A stretch of DNA of 14,805 nucleotides. It comes from an uncultured Acinetobacter sp. (GTDB lineage: Bacteria > Pseudomonadota > Gammaproteobacteria > Pseudomonadales > Moraxellaceae). The stretch spans positions 1 through 14,805 of the forward strand of contig CAAGMP010000150.1 in NCBI GenBank assembly GCA_900771065.1, written 5' to 3'. Under the pieces are notes generated by a model. The model was not told the origin of the DNA, ran no database searches, and worked only from the letters and a program-made list of their open reading frames with translations. Of the stretch, positions 1-6,749 are shown in pieces (within the stretch, counting starts at the first letter, position 1; every line of letters starts with the position of its first letter). Both the position numbers and the translations under genes were made by a program.

Positions 1-31
1 CCTGTTCAATGATTGTTGAAAGCTGAGACAT
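1..31 (-). CDS. dapD: 5' end of dapD, tetrahydrodipicolinate N-succinyltransferase (partial)
   Basis: Only the first ten codons are present, reading MSQLSTIIEQ on the minus strand from an ATG at 31 and continuing past the left edge. The start is supported by a Shine-Dalgarno-like AGGAAG seven bases or fewer upstream. I recall this N-terminus from Acinetobacter DapD, the lysine/diaminopimelate enzyme that succinylates tetrahydrodipicolinate. Ten residues are too few to show any domain, so the name rests on memory of the family N-terminus. The gene reads in the same direction as cysB but is separated from it by a terminator, so it is probably transcribed on its own from the 32-135 gap. Confidence 0.6.
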   Translation of the reverse strand, partial: MSQLSTIIEQ

Positions 32-133
32 GATCTTCCTTCCAAAAAAAAATTTTATATATTTTACACTATTTTAATGAAACAATTGATGAAAAAGCAT
101 GAAATGATCGGCTATTTTAATAAAAATCAATAA

Positions 134-166
134 AAAACGGGCAAGTGCCCGTTCTTATATTTTTTC
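134..166 (-). terminator. Rho-independent terminator downstream of cysB
   Basis: Inverted repeat AACGGGC (136-142) / GCCCGTT (147-153) with a four-base loop. On the minus strand it is followed directly by a run of T (the AAAAA at 132-136 read in reverse), a classic intrinsic terminator for the leftward cys cluster. The plus strand also has a T-rich tail (161-165), so it could work both ways, but no plus-strand gene reads into it. It lies about 120 bases past the cysB stop codon and separates cysB from dapD. Confidence 0.85.
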
Positions 167-187
167 TAATAAATATAATTGATCTTC

Positions 188-258
188 ATTTTGAAAAAAT
201 CATAACAAAATTAAGCTTATGATTTATTTGGTTCTTATGTAAATTTGTTTTTCAAAAT
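188..258 (-). repeat. Nested inverted repeats in the cysB 3' region
   Basis: An outer pair of 11-base arms, ATTTTGAAAAA (188-198) and TTTTTCAAAAT (248-258), is a perfect inverted repeat. An inner 9-base pair, AAATCATAA (197-205) and TTATGATTT (217-225), lies inside it and overlaps the left outer arm by two bases, so the two stems would partly compete. The arms are almost entirely A/T. On the minus strand the inner stem is followed by T residues and could be a weak extra terminator. The region lies between the cysB stop and the stronger terminator at 134-166. Confidence 0.4.
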
Positions 259-274
259 AAACCATTTAGATATT

Positions 275-1198
275 TTATTCTTCAGGATAAGCCATTTTTT
301 TTAGTGCTTTAATGTCGGTTTGTGGTGAGCATAAAGAAATGAATTCATAGCCATAACCACGCAACAAATGCCCTTTACGCACAGCAATCCATGTCGTGTT
401 CACGCCAAAAATATCGGTTTGAATTTGTTTTAAACGATAATCGCGTTCGGTGTCATACGCCACATCATTGACAATACCAATGCCCATATTGAGTTCAACA
501 TAGGTTTTAATGACATCTGCATCTAAAGCAGACATTACAATATCAACATCATGTCCTGCCTCTTCAAAGGCTTGGTCGATTTTTGAACGACCTGTAAAAC
601 CACCATGATAAGTAATAATTGGGTATTCTGCTAAATCATCAATACTAATTTTTTCTTTTTGAGTTAATGGGTGATTAATCGGTGTAATAATACTATGTTG
701 CCATTGGTAATAAGGCACGCTTGCCAAGTTTTCTTCTGTGGTTAAAGATTCTGTTGCAATGCCAATATCGGCTTCGCCTTGTAACAACATTTCTTTAATT
801 TCAATAGGGCTAGCTTGTTGTAAAATTAAATGAACTTTAGGAAATTCTTTTTTAAATAAATTCACAATAGGCGGTAAAACATAACGTGCTTGTGTGTGCG
901 TGGTTGCAATAGTTAATGTGCCTTCATCGACTTTATTAAAATCATCAGCGAGACGTTTAATATTGTCGGCATCGACCAACATACGCTCTACAATACCCAA
1001 TAAGGCTTGCCCCGGTTCAGTTAAACCCAGTAATCGTTTACCTTTTCGAATAAATAATTGAACACCAAGTTCATCTTCTAAATCTTTAATATGTTTACTT
1101 ACCCCTGATTGAGAGGTAAATAATGCGGCTGAAGCTTCAGTTAAGTTAAAATTTTGTCGGACAGTTTCGCGAATAATACGTAATTGTTGGAAGTTCAT
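275..1198 (-). CDS. cysB: CysB, LysR-family regulator of cysteine biosynthesis
   Basis: A 307-residue LysR-type activator of sulfate uptake and reduction genes. The N-terminal winged helix-turn-helix is at about residues 1-60 (MNFQQLRIIRE start, then TSQSGVSKHIKDLEDELG), followed by the periplasmic-binding-like effector domain. The effector-site residues described for Klebsiella CysB are all present at the same numbers: T100, T102, Q103, T149, W166 and T202. This separates it from generic LysR proteins. The protein is somewhat shorter at the C-terminus than enterobacterial CysB (324). I chose ATG 1198, which matches the family N-terminus and has AAGGAAAGAAGG upstream. An in-frame ATG at 1240 lies inside a terminator-like hairpin and is unlikely. 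It sits directly after cysA. The close paralogue Cbl is the main alternative. Confidence 0.93.
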   Translation of the reverse strand: MNFQQLRIIRETVRQNFNLTEASAALFTSQSGVSKHIKDLEDELGVQLFIRKGKRLLGLTEPGQALLGIVERMLVDADNIKRLADDFNKVDEGTLTIATTHTQARYVLPPIVNLFKKEFPKVHLILQQASPIEIKEMLLQGEADIGIATESLTTEENLASVPYYQWQHSIITPINHPLTQKEKISIDDLAEYPIITYHGGFTGRSKIDQAFEEAGHDVDIVMSALDADVIKTYVELNMGIGIVNDVAYDTERDYRLKQIQTDIFGVNTTWIAVRKGHLLRGYGYEFISLCSPQTDIKALKKMAYPEE

Positions 1199-1210
1199 AC
1201 CTTCTTTCCT

Positions 1211-1242
1211 TAATAGAAAAGATGGAGGTAATGCCTCCATCT
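1211..1242 (-). terminator. Terminator-like hairpin between cysA and cysB (possible attenuator)
   Basis: A perfect 9-bp stem, AGATGGAGG (1220-1228) / CCTCCATCT (1234-1242), with a five-base loop. On the minus strand the stem is followed by TTTCTATT, so it has the form of an intrinsic terminator. It starts only a few bases after the cysA stop (1250) and ends just before the cysB Shine-Dalgarno. There is no room for a cysB promoter between it and the cysB start. Either it partly terminates operon transcription, lowering cysB relative to the transporter, or cysB has a promoter inside cysA. Confidence 0.65.
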
Positions 1243-1249
1243 CAAAGTG

Positions 1250-2311
1250 TTAATCGGCTTGTTTTTCAAATAAATGGAGATTTGAAGCACTTAACCAAAC
1301 TGTTTGATTTGCTCGTAGCTGATGTAATTTAGATTCTTCGGCAGTCAAATGAACTTCAACTAAATTACCTTGACGATCATTGAGTTCTGCAACCACTTTT
1401 CCTGCAATCCAAATTTCACGTAAGAATGTCGCTTCAATTGCATTGGTTTGTGGTTGGGTGTGAACATGAAATTCATGTGGGCGGACAAATGCAATTACAT
1501 TGCCTTGAATAACTTGGTTAGGTTGTTGTAACTCAATGCGGTCATCACCAATTTGCAAGATGTTGTGTTGAGTTTGTCCTTCAAAACGATTGGCTTGTCC
1601 TAAAAAGTCAAATACAAATGGTGTAGCAGGCTTTTCATAGACTTCGCGCGGTGAACCAATTTGCTCGACATTGCCTTTGTTCATGACCACAATTTTGTCA
1701 GCAACTTCTAACGCTTCTTCTTGGTCATGGGTCACAAAAATAGAAGTGATGTGCAATTCATCGTGCAAAGTACGTAACCAACGACGTAATTCTTTACGGA
1801 CTTTAGCATCGAGTGCGCCAAAAGGTTCATCCAATAATAAAACTCGTGGTTCAACAGCCAAAGCACGAGCTAATGCAATACGTTGACGTTGACCACCCGA
1901 AAGTTGTGCAGGATAACGATCAGCTAAAAAGCCCAATTGCACTAAATCGAGTAAGCGAGTTACGCGTTTTTTAATTTCGCTTTCTGATGGGCGTGTAGAA
2001 CGTGGACGAACACGCAAACCAAATGCCACATTATCAAATACTGTCATATGACGAAATAATGCGTAATGTTGGAATACAAAACCGACTTGGCGTTCACGGA
2101 CATGCACATTAGTTGCATCTTGTCCTTCTAAAATGACTTGTCCGCCATCTGCAGATTCTAAACCAGCAATAATACGTAACAAGGTGGTTTTGCCGCAGCC
2201 AGATGGTCCAAGTAAAGCAACTAATTCGCCATCTGGAAAATCTAAAGAAATATTTTTTAGGGCGTGAAAATTATTAAAATGTTTTTCAATATTTTTAACT
2301 TGAATACTCAT
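1250..2311 (-). CDS. cysA: CysA, sulfate/thiosulfate ABC transporter ATPase
   Basis: A 353-residue ATP-binding subunit that powers sulfate import through CysT/CysW on the cytoplasmic face of the inner membrane. Visible motifs are Walker A GPSGCGKTT (35-43, K41), Q-loop FVFQHYALF (Q81), signature LSGGQ (137-141), Walker B LLLDEP (D161, E162), D-loop ALD (166-168) and H-loop H195. The last ~115 residues form the TOBE-like regulatory extension usual in CysA. Length is normal for the family. The start at 2311 is preceded by AAGGAA. It begins 22 bases after the cysW stop, so the two are surely cotranscribed. Assignment to sulfate rather than another anion comes mainly from the cys neighbours. Confidence 0.95.
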   Translation of the reverse strand: MSIQVKNIEKHFNNFHALKNISLDFPDGELVALLGPSGCGKTTLLRIIAGLESADGGQVILEGQDATNVHVRERQVGFVFQHYALFRHMTVFDNVAFGLRVRPRSTRPSESEIKKRVTRLLDLVQLGFLADRYPAQLSGGQRQRIALARALAVEPRVLLLDEPFGALDAKVRKELRRWLRTLHDELHITSIFVTHDQEEALEVADKIVVMNKGNVEQIGSPREVYEKPATPFVFDFLGQANRFEGQTQHNILQIGDDRIELQQPNQVIQGNVIAFVRPHEFHVHTQPQTNAIEATFLREIWIAGKVVAELNDRQGNLVEVHLTAEESKLHQLRANQTVWLSASNLHLFEKQAD

Positions 2312-2333
2312 GGGTTATTCCTTAAGAAACTGT

Positions 2334-3209
2334 TTAATCTTCGTCACGTTGATTTTGCTTTTCTTGGCGTGCTTCAACCCAAACTTTTAAAATTAAGGTC
2401 ACAATTGCCAACAATGCAAGTAAAGAGGACACAGCAAATGCTGCACTAAAGGTGTATTCGTTATACAGAATCTCTACATATAATGGTAATGTATTGGTTT
2501 CGCCACGAATATGACCCGAAACGACCGAAACCGCACCAAATTCACCCATAGCACGTGCATTACAAAGAATCACACCATAAATCAAGCCCCATTTAATATT
2601 CGGCAAAGTCACTTTCCAAAATGTTTGCCAACCTGAAGCGCCTAAAACAATTGCCGCTTCTTCCTCTTCTGTACCTTGTGCTTCCATTAATGGAATGAGT
2701 TCACGTGCGACAAAAGGAACAGTAATAAAAACAGTGGCAATGACAATAGCAGGAATGGCATACAAAATTTTAATATCGTGATCCATTAACCAACCACCAA
2801 ACCAGCCTTGTGTACCAAAAATAAGGACTAACATTAAACCTGCAATAACAGGTGAAACGGAAAAAGGCATATCAATAATGGTTGTTAAAATGGATTTACC
2901 ACGAAAATGGAATTTAGCAACAGCCCAAGCTGCTGCAACACCAAACACAACGTTTAATGGCACAGCAATTAATGCAGTTAATAAGGTTAATTTCACTGCA
3001 TGCAAAGTATTCGGTTCAACCAAAGATTGGAAATAAACTGCAATACCTTGTTTAAACGCTTCTACAAAAACTAAAATCAGTGGTAAAAGTAAACAGCTAA
3101 CAAAGAAAATTAACGCAATCGTAATTAATGAATAACGTACCCATTTTGGTTCACGTGTCGCATCACGAGATTGCAAAGATTTGGCTAAAGCATTTGTGCT
3201 AGAACTCAT
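2334..3209 (-). CDS. cysW: CysW, sulfate/thiosulfate ABC transporter permease
   Basis: A 291-residue inner-membrane permease that pairs with CysT to form the sulfate channel. Several hydrophobic segments are clear, the first at about residues 26-50 and others around 75-97, 120-133, 150-168 and near the C-terminus. The cytoplasmic EAA loop that docks on CysA is EEEAAIVLGASGWQTFWKV, about 182-200. I place the start at ATG 3209, which overlaps the cysT stop as ATGA and has GGAGAA seven bases upstream. This implies translational coupling. An in-frame start at 3242 would add 11 residues and a longer overlap and lacks family support. CysW rather than CysT is inferred from gene order and from its position next to cysA. 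Confidence 0.94.
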   Translation of the reverse strand: MSSSTNALAKSLQSRDATREPKWVRYSLITIALIFFVSCLLLPLILVFVEAFKQGIAVYFQSLVEPNTLHAVKLTLLTALIAVPLNVVFGVAAAWAVAKFHFRGKSILTTIIDMPFSVSPVIAGLMLVLIFGTQGWFGGWLMDHDIKILYAIPAIVIATVFITVPFVARELIPLMEAQGTEEEEAAIVLGASGWQTFWKVTLPNIKWGLIYGVILCNARAMGEFGAVSVVSGHIRGETNTLPLYVEILYNEYTFSAAFAVSSLLALLAIVTLILKVWVEARQEKQNQRDED

Positions 3210-4039
3210 CGAGCAGTTCTCCCTGTACGGCGACTTGCCCAAGCTTGTAGCAAGTTAATGAAGAACAAAATGGCAAAAGAAAGAATTAACATCACCACAG
3301 CAATGGTGGTTGCCGCAGCATAATCATATTCTTCTAAACGTGAAATGATCATCAGCGGTGCAATTTCAGTTTCAAATGGTTGGTTACCTGCAATAAAAAT
3401 TACTGAACCATATTCACCGACACCACGTGCAAAGGCTAAAGCAAAACCTGTTAACAGTGCAGGCAATAAAATCGGGAAAATAATTTTAGTGACAATTTGC
3501 AAACGATTTGCACCCAATGCACAAGCTGCTTCTTCTAATTCCGTTTCTAAATCGGCTAAAACAGGTTGCACCGTACGCACAACAAATGGAATACCAATAA
3601 AAATCAATGCAATGGTAATACCAATTGGGGTATAGGCGATTTTAATTCCCAAAGGTTCAAAATATTGTCCAAGCCAACCTGTTGGTGCATATAAAGACGT
3701 TAACGCAATACCTGCAACGGCAGTCGGTAAAGCAAAAGGTAAATCCACTAAAGCATCGACAAGACGTTTACCAGGAAAGGTATATCGAACCAAACACCAA
3801 GCCAATAACAGTCCAAAAATGACATTAATAAAAGCGGCAATAAGCGCAACACTAAAACTTAGTTGTAAAGACTTTAGAATACGCTCAGAAGTTAAAATTT
3901 CAATTAAACCATCCCATCCAATTCCTAACGATTTAATAAAAACCGCAGACAAAGGGATAAGTACAATTAAAGACAAATACGCTAGGGTAAAGCCTAAAGA
4001 AAGACCAAATCCAGGCAGCACTCGGGATCGCTGCGACAT
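3206..4039 (-). CDS. cysT: CysT (CysU), sulfate/thiosulfate ABC transporter permease
   Basis: A 277-residue inner-membrane permease, partner of CysW. Hydrophobic segments include about residues 12-36, 62-84, 101-117, 138-157 and 190-208, with more near the C-terminus. The EAA loop reads ELEEAACALGANRLQIVTK at about 167-185 and should contact CysA. The start at 4039 is supported by GAGGAG with good spacing. The stop overlaps the cysW start by four bases. Upstream, 81 bases separate it from the hydrolase gene, the widest gap within the cluster, and this gap holds an RNA hairpin. Length and order (sbp side first, then cysT, cysW, cysA) match sulfate transport operons. Confidence 0.94.
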   Translation of the reverse strand: MSQRSRVLPGFGLSLGFTLAYLSLIVLIPLSAVFIKSLGIGWDGLIEILTSERILKSLQLSFSVALIAAFINVIFGLLLAWCLVRYTFPGKRLVDALVDLPFALPTAVAGIALTSLYAPTGWLGQYFEPLGIKIAYTPIGITIALIFIGIPFVVRTVQPVLADLETELEEAACALGANRLQIVTKIIFPILLPALLTGFALAFARGVGEYGSVIFIAGNQPFETEIAPLMIISRLEEYDYAAATTIAVVMLILSFAILFFINLLQAWASRRTGRTAR

Positions 4040-4062
4040 GATTACTCCTCAAAAGAGAGAAT

Positions 4063-4082
4063 GCCGACCGAATTCAGTCAGC
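4063..4082 (-). other. RNA hairpin upstream of cysT
   Basis: On the minus-strand transcript, GCUGACUG and CGGUCGGC pair over eight positions, two of them G-U wobbles, around an AAUU loop. On the plus strand the wobble positions would be C-A mismatches, so the structure is specific to the leftward mRNA. It is followed by a pyrimidine-rich stretch (TTCTCTCTTTT) and then the cysT Shine-Dalgarno. It could be a weak attenuator or an RNA-processing or stabilising element that allows more Sbp than permease. The function is inference. Confidence 0.45.
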
Positions 4083-4120
4083 GAAAAATAAAAAATCGAA
4101 ACAAGCATAATTAGAGAGCA

Positions 4121-4729
4121 TTAAATTGCAAATCTAAATAAATGTTTGTTATCATCAGAAATATTGATATGTTGCGAAATTTCTTCAGCCAAAAGAAAAT
4201 TGAAAATTTCAGGAAATGGACCAAATCCTGAAGCAACATTAATATGACCGACTGCACCTAAATTAATCGGTTTAATTTTCCAAGATCTCGCCAATGCTTG
4301 TGCATCTTCAAATTGTAACCAAGGGTCATTTTCACTTATGAGCATCGTTGTTGAAATAGGATTAACTTGCATTGCATGAAATGTATCGTAATAACTACGT
4401 TCATGAGGTTGTGCAAAACCACTTTCACTAAAACGTTTTGGGTTGGCAGGTGCAACTAAAACTAAGTTTTTGATGCGATTTGCCAATGTAGGCATTTTTG
4501 CCAAAGCCGCCAAAGTCGTCAGGCAACCAAAACTATGTGCGACCACTTGCAACTCATCATCAATTTGATTGATTGTATTTAGAAATGAGCTAACCCATTC
4601 ATTTAAAACTGGATTGTGCCAATTTTGCTGTTGAACACGGGAGCAAGACATAAGCTGTTTTTGTAACCAAGATTGCCAATGAGCGGTTTCACTGCCACCC
4701 ACACCCGGTACAATTATTGTGTGCGCCAT
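4121..4729 (-). CDS. RBBP9/YdeN-type alpha/beta serine hydrolase in the sulfate operon
   Basis: A 202-residue alpha/beta hydrolase of the small RBBP9/YdeN type. The N-terminus carries IVPGVGGSETAHWQSWL (residues 6-22), typical of the family's G-x-G-G-S...HWQ.W pattern. The likely catalytic triad is S66 in AHSFGC, D135 in SENDPW and H162 in GAVGHIN. There is no signal peptide or membrane segment, so it should be cytoplasmic. It lies 19 bases after the sbp stop and upstream of cysT on the same strand, so it is part of the sulfate cluster. AGGAG lies 7 bases before ATG 4729; the adjacent ATG 4732 is also possible. An upstream in-frame extension to 4837 would run deep into sbp and is rejected. 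The substrate is unknown; a link to sulfur metabolism is only inferred from position. Confidence 0.88.
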   Translation of the reverse strand: MAHTIIVPGVGGSETAHWQSWLQKQLMSCSRVQQQNWHNPVLNEWVSSFLNTINQIDDELQVVAHSFGCLTTLAALAKMPTLANRIKNLVLVAPANPKRFSESGFAQPHERSYYDTFHAMQVNPISTTMLISENDPWLQFEDAQALARSWKIKPINLGAVGHINVASGFGPFPEIFNFLLAEEISQHINISDDNKHLFRFAI

Positions 4730-4748
4730 CATCTTGCTCCTAATCGCA

Positions 4749-5762
4749 TTATTTCGCGTTACTATTGGCTTTGACAATTTGGTCAAAAATACCATTATTA
4801 TCAAAATGTTGCTTTTGTACTTTATCCCAGCCACCAAATTCTTCGTCTACGGTCACCAATTTAAGTGGCTTGAAAACATGACTATATTTTTTCAATGCCG
4901 CTTCACTACGTGGACGATAAAAATGCTTTCCAGCTAAGTCTTGACCAAGTGGAGAGTACAAAAAGTTTAAATAACCTTTAGCTAAATATTGATTGCCTTT
5001 TTTCTCAGCATTTTTTTCTACAATTGCTACTGGCGGTTCAGCTAACATTGATAAACTTGGTGTGATAATTTCAAATTTATCTGGTTGTTCACGAACTGCT
5101 AAATTCGCTTCATTTTCCCAAGCTAATAACACATCACCAATACCGCGTTCTGCAAAAGTTGTGGTTGCACCACGCGCACCTGAGTCAAGTACTTTGGTAT
5201 TTTTATAAATTTTACGTACAAATTCTTGTGCAGTTTGATCATTACCATTTGGTTGATGTTTTGGCCAAGCCCAAGCTGCTAAATAATTCCAGCGTGCACC
5301 GCCTGAAGTTTTTGGATTTGGGGTAATAATTGCCACGTCAGGCTTAACCAAATCACCCCAATCTTTAATCCCTTTTGGATTGCCTTTGCGCACTAAAAAT
5401 ACAATAGTTGAAGTATATGGGGTTGAGTTATTTGGTAGTTTCTTCTGCCAATCTGCTGGAAGCAATTTTGCTTTATCGGCAATGACATCAATGTCCGCTG
5501 CTAAAGCCAAAGTCACAACATCAGCATCTAAACCGTCAATCACAGCGCGTGCTTGTTTACCCGAACCACCATGTGATTGTTTAAAATCAATATTTTGACC
5601 TGTGCGGCTTTCCCAATATTGTTTAAAATTTTTATTTACATCATCGTACAATTCACGTGTTGGATCATAAGAAACGTTTAAAAAATCTTTTGCGTTTGCA
5701 GTCAGTGCAGTCACTGAAAGCATTGCCGCAACCACCCCGATTTTTAACTTAGAAAAGCGCAT
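4749..5762 (-). CDS. sbp: Sbp, periplasmic sulfate-binding protein
   Basis: A 337-residue solute-binding protein that delivers sulfate to CysTWA. Residues 1-24 form a Sec signal peptide (basic MRFSKLK, hydrophobic core, ANA cleavage before KD). The mature protein opens with FLNVSYDPTRELY. It then has SHGGSGKQARAV and DADVVTLALAADID, segments typical of the sulfate/thiosulfate binding family (Sbp/CysP). These residues form the anion pocket in that family. The start at 5762 is preceded by AGGA with suitable spacing. It is the first gene of the cys cluster, and its upstream region is shared with divergent pabC. Sbp and CysP are close paralogues, so thiosulfate binding is possible. A neutral hydrolase gene follows after 19 bases. 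Confidence 0.93.
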   Translation of the reverse strand: MRFSKLKIGVVAAMLSVTALTANAKDFLNVSYDPTRELYDDVNKNFKQYWESRTGQNIDFKQSHGGSGKQARAVIDGLDADVVTLALAADIDVIADKAKLLPADWQKKLPNNSTPYTSTIVFLVRKGNPKGIKDWGDLVKPDVAIITPNPKTSGGARWNYLAAWAWPKHQPNGNDQTAQEFVRKIYKNTKVLDSGARGATTTFAERGIGDVLLAWENEANLAVREQPDKFEIITPSLSMLAEPPVAIVEKNAEKKGNQYLAKGYLNFLYSPLGQDLAGKHFYRPRSEAALKKYSHVFKPLKLVTVDEEFGGWDKVQKQHFDNNGIFDQIVKANSNAK

Positions 5763-5938
5763 TTTGATCCTAACCTCAAAATTTATTCTGTTTTAACATG
5801 CGGCAAGAATAACGCCAGTATTTATCCAAAAAAAATAATAAAAAACGAATTTTATATGAACAAAAAAGAATTAGATTTTTCAAATAGCAATTCATTGTAC
5901 ATTTTCTTAAAATGCAAATGCAGAATAGGGGTTTGGCT
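5763..5938. promoter_or_regulatory. Divergent regulatory region between sbp and pabC
   Basis: About 150-175 bases of AT-rich DNA separate the sbp start (minus) from the pabC start (plus) and must hold both promoters. I could not find a convincing sigma70 -35/-10 pair for sbp, which fits an activator-dependent promoter such as those driven by CysB. CysB sites have a loose consensus and I cannot place one with confidence. Long A and T runs occur around 5828-5845 and 5862-5880. Confidence 0.4.
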
Positions 5939-6748
5939 ATGCGATGTTTTAAAAATTCACGTGAAATACAACATATTTCATTGTTTGATCGTGCATTTCA
6001 TTATGGTGATGGTTGTTTTACTACAGCACGTTTAGTCCAAGGTCAAATTGAATTGAAAGCTTTGCATTGGCAGCGCCTCAAAAATTGCATGGAAAAATTA
6101 GGTTTAAATGCCGATTTATCTTTAATTGAGCAAACATTACAACTTTTAAACCAAACCGAATTGGCGCAAGGCACAATTAAAATTATTTTAAGTCGTGGAG
6201 AAGGACAGCGCGGTTATCGTTTACCTGAAACATCTGCGGATGTTTGGCTGTATTTTTACCCACAAATTTTGCCGAAAGTGCAGTACGATTTTGTTGAGGT
6301 TGATGTTTTACAGCAAAAAATGGGTTTATCTATGCCCAATTTGGTTGGATTAAAAACCTTAAATCGGTTAGAACAAGTTTTATTTAAAAAAGAAGCCGAT
6401 GAAAAACAATATGCCGAAGCCTTAGTCACCGATTTACGTGACAATGTGATTGAAGGTGTTAGTAGCAATTGTTTTTTTCAAATAAATAATCTGTGGATTA
6501 CCCCCGATCTTGGTTATAATGGCATACATGGGGTAATGCGTTCCTATATTTTACAAACCATGCAACAAAAGCAAATTGCTTGTGTACAACGTGATGTCAA
6601 AATAGAGGAAATTGCACAAATTCAAAGCTTATTTTTTTGTAATGCGTTACATCCCATGCAAATTGCCACTTCGTTGCAACAGCGTGATTTAGATGTTCAA
6701 CCTTGTATTGAGCTTTTTAATCAACTTCAATTCATTCGGATGAACTAA
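5939..6748 (+). CDS. pabC: PabC, aminodeoxychorismate lyase
   Basis: A 269-residue PLP enzyme of fold type IV that cleaves 4-amino-4-deoxychorismate to p-aminobenzoate and pyruvate for folate synthesis. The N-terminus has FDRAFHYGDGCFTTAR (16-31), the hallmark opening of the family. The catalytic lysine is K139 in VGLKTLNRLEQVL, matching the motif around the E. coli PabC lysine. The EGVSSNCFF segment further on fits the phosphate-binding part. I chose ATG 5939 because AGGGG lies seven bases upstream and the N-terminus then fits the family. In-frame ATGs at 5912 and 5918 lack a ribosome binding site. The mltG start follows its stop after one base, so the two are coupled. Branched-chain aminotransferase relatives are the less likely alternative. 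Confidence 0.9.
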   Translation: MRCFKNSREIQHISLFDRAFHYGDGCFTTARLVQGQIELKALHWQRLKNCMEKLGLNADLSLIEQTLQLLNQTELAQGTIKIILSRGEGQRGYRLPETSADVWLYFYPQILPKVQYDFVEVDVLQQKMGLSMPNLVGLKTLNRLEQVLFKKEADEKQYAEALVTDLRDNVIEGVSSNCFFQINNLWITPDLGYNGIHGVMRSYILQTMQQKQIACVQRDVKIEEIAQIQSLFFCNALHPMQIATSLQQRDLDVQPCIELFNQLQFIRMN

Positions 6749-6749
6749 A

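Noticed and set aside
1199..1240. Longer cysB reading frame starting at an ATG at 1240
   Set aside because: It adds 14 residues not seen in CysB, starts inside a terminator-like hairpin, and the ATG at 1198 has a good Shine-Dalgarno and the family N-terminus.
3210..3242. Longer cysW frame starting at 3242
   Set aside because: ATG 3209 overlaps the cysT stop as ATGA and has GGAGAA at proper spacing; the extension lacks both.
3345..4091. Plus-strand open frames opposite cysT
   Set aside because: They are antisense to a well-supported permease gene, have no ribosome binding site or known motif, and arise from its codon pattern.
4730..4837. Longer hydrolase frame starting within sbp at 4837
   Set aside because: The extra residues overlap the sbp C-terminus in another frame, and the family N-terminal motif begins right after ATG 4729, which has AGGAG upstream.
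5763..5938. A defined CysB binding site upstream of sbp
   Set aside because: CysB sites are degenerate and the A/T-rich gap gives several equally weak matches; I could not choose one honestly.
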